From: Accumulibacter sp.
GTDB lineage: Bacteria; Pseudomonadota; Gammaproteobacteria; Burkholderiales; Rhodocyclaceae
NCBI GenBank assembly: GCA_024235695.1
Contig: JACKLX010000001.1
Span: forward strand, 496,001 to 560,000
Direction of reading: 5' to 3'
Length of the DNA: 64,000 bases
Shown here: piece after piece, positions 54,658-64,000 of the stretch
Numbering within the stretch: position 1 is the stretch's first letter
Layout of the letters: each line of letters begins with the position of its first letter
Program-made: the position numbers and the translations under genes
Notes under the pieces: generated by a model
What the model was told of the DNA's origin: nothing
Database searches by the model: none
Seen by the model: the letters and a program-made list of their open reading frames with translations, nothing else

Positions 54658-56091
54658 CTAGCCGCCGCGTCGCGCCGGGCTGCGAAACAGCGCCGCGGTG
54701 GTGACGCCGCCATCTGCCCGGGGACGTTGCGGCCCACGCGGCGGTTGTTGCTGCAGCGGCGGATTGGTGCGGGCTGCTGCCGGCGAAGCGGCGCTCGGAC
54801 GGCTCGGCGCTGCCGCCTTGCCCTGGTTGCGCGGCGCCCGGCCGTCGCGGCCAGGCGCCGCGCCGCGACGGTTGGCGTCGTGCGCACCACGCGGCGCGCC
54901 TGGCGTCGCCGCCGCTGCCGGCGGTGGCGTGCGGCCCGGCTCGAAGCCCTTGACGACCTGGCTGTCGATGCGACGGGTCAGCAGCTTCTCGATCGCCGCC
55001 AGCAGCGGCCGTTCCTCGCTCGAGACCAGCGACAGCGCTTCGCCGGTGCTGCCGGCGCGGCCGGTGCGGCCGATGCGATGGACGTAGTCTTCGGGAACGT
55101 TCGGCAGCTCGAAGTTAACCACGTGCGGCAGTTCCTCGATGTCCAGGCCGCGTGCGGCGATGTCGGTGGCCACCAGCACGCGTACGGTACCGTCCTTGAA
55201 GCCGGCCAGGGCTCGGGTGCGCGCCGGCTGGCTCTTGTTGCCGTGGATCGCCGTGGCCTCGATGCCGGCCTTGCACAGATACTCGGAGAGGCGGTTGGCA
55301 CCACTCTTCATGCGCGTGAATACCAGCACCTGCCGCCAGTCGCCGGAGCCCACCAGGTGGACCAGCAGATCGCGTTTGCACCAGCTGTCGACCGGATGGA
55401 CGCGTTGCGCGACGAGTTCGGAATCGGCGTTGCGGCGCGCCACCTCGATCATCGCCGGCTGGTGCAAGAGGCCGTCGGCGAGCTTGCGGATCTCGTCGGA
55501 GAAGGTCGCCGAGAACAACAGGTTCTGGCGTTTCGCCGGCAGCAGCGCGAGGATGCGGCGGATATCGCGAATGAAACCCATGTCGAGCATGCGGTCGGCT
55601 TCGTCGAGCACCAGGATCTCGACATTCGACAGTTCGACCGTCTTCTGCTGCAGGTGGTCGAGCAGCCGCCCGGGTGTCGCCACCAGGATGTCGACGCCGC
55701 GCCGCAAGGCGTCGATCTGCGGGTTGATGTTGACGCCGCCATAGATCAGCGTCGACTTGAGGCTCATGTACTTGCCGTAGGTGCGCACGCTTTCCTCGAC
55801 CTGCGCCGCGAGTTCGCGGGTCGGCGTCAGGATCAGCGCGCGCACCCGCTGCCGTGGCTGGGTTGCCGCGCGATCGGCACGGCCAGGCGTCGTCGCCAGA
55901 CGCTGCAGCAGCGGCAGCGTGAAGCCGGCGGTCTTGCCGGTGCCGGTCTGCGCGCCGGCGAGTACGTCGCGGCCTTCGAGAATCAGCGGAATGGCCTTGG
56001 CCTGTACCGGCGTCGGCTCGCTGTAGCCCTGTTCGGCGACAACGCGGGTGAGCTCGGCCGACAGGCCGAGCAGGGAAAACGATTGAGTCAA
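54658..56091 (-). CDS. rhlE: DEAD-box ATP-dependent RNA helicase RhlE
   Basis: This DEAD-box helicase unwinds RNA and assists ribosome assembly and mRNA decay. It has 477 residues. The motifs are in order: Q-motif [18 protein letters not shown], Ia [33 protein letters not shown] and [11 protein letters not shown] low-complexity Pro/Ala/Arg tail (about the last 110 residues) follows. I chose the TTG start at 56091 because AGGAG sits eight bases upstream and the protein then begins [10 protein letters not shown] like its relatives. The ATG at 56124 gives 11 extra residues that overlap this ribosome site. Confidence 0.93.
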   Translation of the reverse strand: MTQSFSLLGLSAELTRVVAEQGYSEPTPVQAKAIPLILEGRDVLAGAQTGTGKTAGFTLPLLQRLATTPGRADRAATQPRQRVRALILTPTRELAAQVEESVRTYGKYMSLKSTLIYGGVNINPQIDALRRGVDILVATPGRLLDHLQQKTVELSNVEILVLDEADRMLDMGFIRDIRRILALLPAKRQNLLFSATFSDEIRKLADGLLHQPAMIEVARRNADSELVAQRVHPVDSWCKRDLLVHLVGSGDWRQVLVFTRMKSGANRLSEYLCKAGIEATAIHGNKSQPARTRALAGFKDGTVRVLVATDIAARGLDIEELPHVVNFELPNVPEDYVHRIGRTGRAGSTGEALSLVSSEERPLLAAIEKLLTRRIDSQVVKGFEPGRTPPPAAAATPGAPRGAHDANRRGAAPGRDGRAPRNQGKAAAPSRPSAASPAAARTNPPLQQQPPRGPQRPRADGGVTTAALFRSPARRGG

Positions 56092-56263
56092 GGGGAATCT
56101 CCTGTTAACGACCTGCTGTGGCATGCTGCCAACAGAGCCGGTTCAGGCGTTTGCGACGGTGGGGATGGGGACGCCTGGTGGCGTTCGGCGAGTGCCGCGT
56201 GAGCAACAATCGCGAGAGCAGCGAGCTGCCGACCGGATGAAACGCGGCTCGCTACAGGTCGGC

Positions 56264-56269
56264 ACTATA
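56264..56269 (-). promoter_or_regulatory. candidate -10 box for rhlE
   Basis: TATAGT on the minus strand is preceded 17 bases upstream only by a weak -35. It is about 175 bases upstream of the TTG start, in a gap with no other plausible gene. Confidence 0.3.
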
Positions 56270-56385
56270 CACGCTTTGCCGCGCTGCCACGAAAAACCGC
56301 CCCCGGCGAGCCACACTCGGCTGGCGCGATCGGGCGCGGCCGGGTGAAATCGACGACAGCCGGCAGACGGCGGCGCGCCTGCCGA

Positions 56386-56619
56386 TCACATCGGCAGGTC
56401 TTTCGGAAAGGCGACCAGGTCGTCGTGGTCGAGCTGGTCGATCGCTGCCGGCCCCAGCTGGCGACTGTTCCAGGCGTAGTTCAGCTTGGCGTAGATTGCC
56501 GGCATGACGGCCGGCAACAGTTCATCGATCGCTTGCGGATCGGCCTCGAGTTCGCCAATGACTTCCTCGAGCGCTTCCATCGCGTCGGTTAGCGTCGTAA
56601 TGACCCACTCTGCGTCCAT
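56386..56619 (-). CDS. Small acidic protein of unknown function (77 aa)
   Basis: I recognise no family. The 77-residue protein is helical and acidic (MDAEWVITTLTDAMEALEEVIGELEAD). It has a good AAGGAG ribosome site seven bases before the ATG; MKEPQ further upstream is a less likely start. It is followed by nothing recognisable until the rhlE gene about 290 bases on. It is transcribed in the same direction as yaiI, 85 bases after it. Confidence 0.55.
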   Translation of the reverse strand: MDAEWVITTLTDAMEALEEVIGELEADPQAIDELLPAVMPAIYAKLNYAWNSRQLGPAAIDQLDHDDLVAFPKDLPM

Positions 56620-56704
56620 TTGCGGCTCCTTCATCAGCTTCGAGTACGTCGTTGGTGGTGGGCGGCGTGAAGCGGCCGGCCAGGGGCGCGCGCCGCCTGG
56701 CGAA

Positions 56705-57151
56705 CTATCGCTGCCGCGCCAGAAAGGCGTCGAGCTGCCGGGCAAACGCCTGCCGGTCGGCGTGGCTGAAAGCGGCCGGCCCGGAGATATCGACGCCGCT
56801 GCCGCGCAGCTCTTCCATCAAGTTGCGCACGCTCAGGCGTTCGCTGATGTTTTCGGACGAGTAGAATTCGCCGCGCGGATTCAAGGCATGCGCCTGGCGT
56901 GCGATGACTTCTGCCGCCAGCGGGATGTCGGCGGTGATCACCAGGTCGCCCGGCTGCACCTCGCTGACGATGCGATTGTCGGCGACATCGAAACCAGCCG
57001 GCACCTGCAGGGAGCGAATGTACGGCGAGGGCGGCACGCGCAGCATCTGGTTGGCGATCAGCGTCGTGACGATCTGCGCACGTTGCGCGGCGCGAAAGAG
57101 AATGTCCTTGATGACGCCGGGACAGGCATCGGCATCGACCCAGATTTGCAT
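56705..57151 (-). CDS. YaiI/YqxD family protein (UPF0178, DUF188)
   Basis: This 148-residue protein is of the PIN-like DUF188 family. [24 protein letters not shown] and [25 protein letters not shown] are the family's conserved Asp-rich blocks. Its function is unknown, although the fold resembles PIN/NYN nucleases with Asp residues positioned as in metal-dependent nucleases. The start is MQIWVDA; the longer frame adds codons that read as random Arg/Leu. Confidence 0.9.
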   Translation of the reverse strand: MQIWVDADACPGVIKDILFRAAQRAQIVTTLIANQMLRVPPSPYIRSLQVPAGFDVADNRIVSEVQPGDLVITADIPLAAEVIARQAHALNPRGEFYSSENISERLSVRNLMEELRGSGVDISGPAAFSHADRQAFARQLDAFLARQR

Positions 57152-57224
57152 GTCGTGGCACCTTGACGAAGGCCGTAACAGTAGCAAGCTTGGACACTTC
57201 GTGCCAGCCGTCGGCGCGCTCCTG

Positions 57225-57638
57225 CTATGTCCCGCCGGCGAGCAGCGCCATGGCTTGCGCGTGCGTTCGCTGCGCGGCGGCCTTGCGCGCCGCCACGTAG
57301 GCCAGCAGGACGTCGTTGATCGGCTGGCCGGCCTTGCCGGATGTGGCCAGCGCGCTCAGCAATTCGAGCGGCGTCGCCTTGATCTGGGCGGCGTCGTGCA
57401 GGTGTCCGAGGTAGCGCCGGCAGGCGGCGAAGATTGCCGTCGCGTCATCGCCGTAACGCGCGCTGACCTGGTCGAGCAGGGCGCGCGTGCGCGTCACCGC
57501 CGGATCATCGGCAGCGACCTCGTGGCCGACCGACAGCGACGTCATCTGCAGCGCGACGGCGTCGGTCGACGTCGCCGCGGCGCTGCCGCTGGCCAGGGCG
57601 AGGATCAGCAAGAGGGCGGGTAGTCTTTTCATTACCAT
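57225..57638 (-). CDS. Small secreted protein of unknown function
   Basis: No family is recognised. The 137-residue protein has an N-terminal signal peptide ([22 protein letters not shown]). The predicted mature part is helical, with a conserved-looking Cys in [11 protein letters not shown] and no other Cys. The start was taken at MVMKRL with a GGAAAT-type site. An ATG at 57656 overlaps the upstream P-type ATPase stop (ATGA) and would couple translation. Either way, it is co-transcribed with the ATPase. Confidence 0.6.
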   Translation of the reverse strand: MVMKRLPALLLILALASGSAAATSTDAVALQMTSLSVGHEVAADDPAVTRTRALLDQVSARYGDDATAIFAACRRYLGHLHDAAQIKATPLELLSALATSGKAGQPINDVLLAYVAARKAAAQRTHAQAMALLAGGT

Positions 57639-57652
57639 GATTTCCAGGTGAC

Positions 57653-60325
<2,673 letters not shown>

Positions 60326-60613
60326 CGTGCTGCCCTTGCCGGCGGCAGCGGCCGACGGCTGCCGCGGCGGCCGCCGTTCACCCTCTGTTGCCTGCGATTT
60401 GCCGTTCATCCTGTCACTTTTCCGGTCTTGCCTCGTTCGCTGCTTGCATTATCCGGGAAAGCGCAGCGGATCGCTCGCCCGCCGTGACCGCCAGGCGGCT
60501 CGCGACAATGTTGCGACTTCGCCTGACGGCGTGCAAACTGCGCTGGAGGCGCGGCGCCCGGTCGCGAGACTGCTGTCGGGAAACTTGACAGTTCCCGGGC
60601 CGTTCTTCTTGCG

Positions 60614-60629
60614 AATCTAATAATAGATT
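60614..60629. promoter_or_regulatory. AT-rich inverted repeat, possible operator or promoter region
   Basis: AATCTA-N4-TAGATT is a perfect 6-base inverted repeat in an AT-rich island 70 bases before the gene at 60700 and about 290 bases after the ATPase start. A perfect TTGACA lies 24 bases upstream, but no -10 box sits at the correct distance. Confidence 0.4.
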
Positions 60630-60699
60630 GATTTAATGGGCGGCCTTCGACAAGGCGCAATTCTTGCTTCGCCGTCCATGATGGTCCTGGGTCGCTGGC

Positions 60700-61674
60700 A
60701 TGCTTGCACATATCAAACGATGGCACCTGTTGCTGGTCCTGCCGCAGGCGATGTTGCTTGCCGCCAGGGTTGCGGCAACACCCATAGATCACGACGACCG
60801 CTCGCTTGAAAGCGACCGCCGCGGCGGCCGGGCCGTGCTCGCCGATGCCGCTGCGGCGGCCGCGGATCCCTGGATGGTCGCCATGGACGGCGCGGCGGCG
60901 GCCCTGCTGTCCACCGACGACAGTGACGGCAAGGGCCTGGCATCGATCGATGCCCTGCGCGGCGTCGCGCAGGAGGCACCCGCTTCGCTGTTCGTGAACA
61001 CCGGGCCTGGTGCCGACCGAAGCGGCGGCTTTGGCCCCGCCGAGCAGCGCGACCCGCTGGCCAGGGTGCTGCGCGCCATGGTGAACGTCAATCGCCAGCG
61101 CCACATCAGCTACTACTCGCCGCAGGCGGTCGAGGCCGCCAGCCGGCAGGCCGGTCCGGACCTCGGCGAGGACGTCGCGGCGGCGATTCTGAAAATGGAG
61201 GCGTCGCTGGCGGCAGTGGTCAATGACGCGCTCGACGCGCGGGTTGACGACGACGGCCGGGTGACTTTCTCGCTCGCCGGCGTTGAAGGCTTTCACGTCA
61301 CGGCGCGTGACGGCGAGTTCTTTCTGGGACGCGGCGACACGACGCTGGTCCGCACCGATTACGGCAGCGCCGCCATTGACCGACGGATTGCCGCGCTGGA
61401 CGCGTTTCACGCGCCGCCGGCGCCGCCGTCGCGCAGTGCCAACCCGGTCCGCGAGCTGATCGACATGGGCGTCGCCATCGTCCGCTATCCGCTGGTCTGG
61501 GTGCTGGTCGCGCTGGCGGCGATCGGCAAGGTCGCCCTGATCATTGCCACCAGGCGCGCGCGGAGATCCCGTTCCGCCAGCGGCGCCGCCAGCGAGCCGA
61601 CCAGAGTCAAGCGTTCGCGCAGCCGCTACCGGATCAAGCGCTCGCGCTCGCGAGGGCAGTTGCAGGAACTCTGA
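60700..61674 (+). CDS. Single-pass membrane protein with Arg/Ser-rich tail, unknown function
   Basis: No family is recognised. The 324-residue protein has a signal-like N-terminus (LLLVLPQAMLLAARVAA), a periplasmic-type domain of about 225 residues and one C-terminal helix (VAIVRYPLVWVLVALAAIGKVALII, about residues 265-288). A strongly basic cytoplasmic tail follows (RRSRSASGAA and RSRSRYRIKRSRSRG). It contains no cysteines. The start ATG has no good ribosome site. The gene sits alone on the plus strand, divergent from the ATPase gene. Confidence 0.6.
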   Translation: MLAHIKRWHLLLVLPQAMLLAARVAATPIDHDDRSLESDRRGGRAVLADAAAAAADPWMVAMDGAAAALLSTDDSDGKGLASIDALRGVAQEAPASLFVNTGPGADRSGGFGPAEQRDPLARVLRAMVNVNRQRHISYYSPQAVEAASRQAGPDLGEDVAAAILKMEASLAAVVNDALDARVDDDGRVTFSLAGVEGFHVTARDGEFFLGRGDTTLVRTDYGSAAIDRRIAALDAFHAPPAPPSRSANPVRELIDMGVAIVRYPLVWVLVALAAIGKVALIIATRRARRSRSASGAASEPTRVKRSRSRYRIKRSRSRGQLQEL

Positions 61675-61786
61675 GCCGCAGGATTCGCCATCGTTCGCGC
61701 GACCTGTTCGCTGCCCCCGTTCGACGATCGCCGCCGGGCCGGCATGCGCTTGCCGGCTGCCGATTCCGGCCGCCTTGCCCAGGGAG

Positions 61787-61792
61787 TATACT
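61787..61792 (+). promoter_or_regulatory. candidate -10 box for gpmI
   Basis: TATACT, with a weak TTCCGG 17 bases upstream, lies 81 bases before the gpmI start codon. Confidence 0.35.
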
Positions 61793-61872
61793 GAGCCGAT
61801 ACGGTTCTTCGGCCGTTTCAGACGGCTGCCCTTCTGTTCCTTACGCTCTCTCACTCTCCCCAGGAATTCATC

Positions 61873-63513
<1,641 letters not shown>

Positions 63514-63543
63514 CGGCGAGCTGCCGCTTCGCCGGCATTAGCC

Positions 63544-63570
63544 ACGGCCGCCGCCGGGCGGCCGTCGTTT
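63544..63570 (+). terminator. Terminator between gpmI and lysA
   Basis: ACGGCCGCC/GGCGGCCGT form a perfect 9-base stem with a four-base loop, followed by CGTTT, ending at the convergent lysA stop. The T-run is short. Confidence 0.6.
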
Positions 63571-64000
63571 AACAGGGCAGGCGCTGCTCCAGCGCGAGGA
63601 GCTCGTCGACCGTCTCGCGGCGACGAACCAGATGCGCCTGCGCACCATCGACCAGCACTTCGGCGGCACGCGGTCGGGTGTTGTAGTTGGAACTCATCAC
63701 CATGCCGTAGGCGCCGGCCGAGAGGATCGCCAGGAGGTCGCCGCCGGCCAGCGCCAGCGCCCGGTCGTGGCCGAGAAAATCTCCCGATTCGCAGACCGGA
63801 CCGACGATTTCCCAGCGCCTGGTAGCGCCCGGCCGGGTGACGACCGGAACGATCTCGTGCCACGAACCGTACAGCGCCGGGCGCGCCAGATCGTTCATCG
63901 CCGCGTCGACGATCGCGAAATTCTTGACTTCACCCGGCTTCAGATACTCGACCCGGGTGAGCAGCACGCCGGCGTTGCCGACCAGGCGGCGGCCGGGCTC
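63569..64000 (-). CDS. lysA: Diaminopimelate decarboxylase, C-terminal part (5' end beyond the window)
   Basis: This PLP enzyme makes L-lysine from meso-diaminopimelate. The visible 144 codons are the C-terminal barrel part, starting [21 protein letters not shown] and containing [15 protein letters not shown] (catalytic Cys and Glu) and [26 protein letters not shown], typical of LysA. The frame is open to the window edge, so the N-terminal TIM barrel is missing here. It is convergent with gpmI. Confidence 0.95.
   Translation of the reverse strand, partial: EPGRRLVGNAGVLLTRVEYLKPGEVKNFAIVDAAMNDLARPALYGSWHEIVPVVTRPGATRRWEIVGPVCESGDFLGHDRALALAGGDLLAILSAGAYGMVMSSNYNTRPRAAEVLVDGAQAHLVRRRETVDELLALEQRLPC

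Noticed and set aside
53421-54890. Longer 489-residue version of the pseudouridine synthase frame
   Set aside because: The first 219 codons overlap the YchJ and RhlE genes and read as random Arg/Ala-rich sequence; the start with the ATGA overlap is better.

Overview
The window is a high-GC proteobacterial chromosome segment with about 46 protein genes, one tRNA and no rRNA, insertion sequence, phage gene or CRISPR array. The gene content and protein style fit a betaproteobacterium of the Rhodocyclales / Candidatus Accumulibacter type: a PEP-CTERM exported protein, a fused B12 isobutyryl-CoA mutase, a Na+ pumping oxaloacetate decarboxylase, TRAP transport, RNase G, TrhP and RhlE. That assignment is inference from content and was not checked by a search.

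Layout. 1-2 kb: the two membrane subunits of a TRAP transporter, cut at the left edge. 2.2-7.2 kb: a tetR-adaptor-RND efflux operon joined by 4-base overlaps and preceded by a near-perfect operator. 7.3-10.5 kb: a Tat-exported FAD oxidoreductase lipoprotein paired with a membrane spermidine-synthase-like enzyme. 10.9-12.7 kb: an AI-2E family permease and riboflavin synthase. 12.8-17.9 kb: a PEP-CTERM protein, a GT-B glycosyltransferase with TrhP, and divergent RNase G. 18.0-18.2 kb: an elongator tRNA-Met with its own promoter and terminator. 18.3-20.2 kb: a tartrate/D-malate dehydrogenase and an alanyl-tRNA editing protein. 20.3-23.9 kb: a LysR regulator divergent from azoreductase, pirin and a DedA-rhodanese fusion. 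24-28.2 kb: MAPEG, methyltransferase, OsmC and a large BTAD/TPR regulator. 28.4-33.1 kb: oadGAB and a lycopene-cyclase-domain membrane protein.

33.6-39.5 kb is a complete tripartite RND pump (adaptor, permease, outer-membrane factor). 39.7-47 kb is a mixed region: a YiiX-like permuted NlpC/P60 hydrolase, a secreted unknown, a sulfatase, an alcohol-dehydrogenase-like oxidoreductase, a small unknown protein and a FeeM-like acyltransferase-PilZ fusion. 47-52.8 kb carries an AraC regulator divergent from isobutyryl-CoA mutase (icmF), followed by a CoA-transferase. This is a short-chain acyl-CoA module suited to polyhydroxyalkanoate or branched-acid metabolism. 52.8-57.2 kb is a run on the minus strand: OmpA lipoprotein, TruC-type pseudouridine synthase, YchJ protein, RhlE helicase, a 77-residue unknown and YaiI. 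57.2-60.3 kb holds a P2-type cation ATPase coupled to a small secreted protein. 60.7-63.5 kb holds a signal-anchored protein with an Arg/Ser-rich tail and a plant-type cofactor-independent phosphoglycerate mutase. The end of lysA runs off the right edge.

Most of the window is ordinary core and accessory metabolism. I see no clear multi-gene system of an undescribed kind. The strongest candidates for novelty are unusual domain fusions and orphan family members: DedA-rhodanese, FeeM-PilZ, the isolated lycopene cyclase domain protein, the aminopropyltransferase/FAD oxidoreductase pair, and the Arg/Ser-tailed membrane protein.
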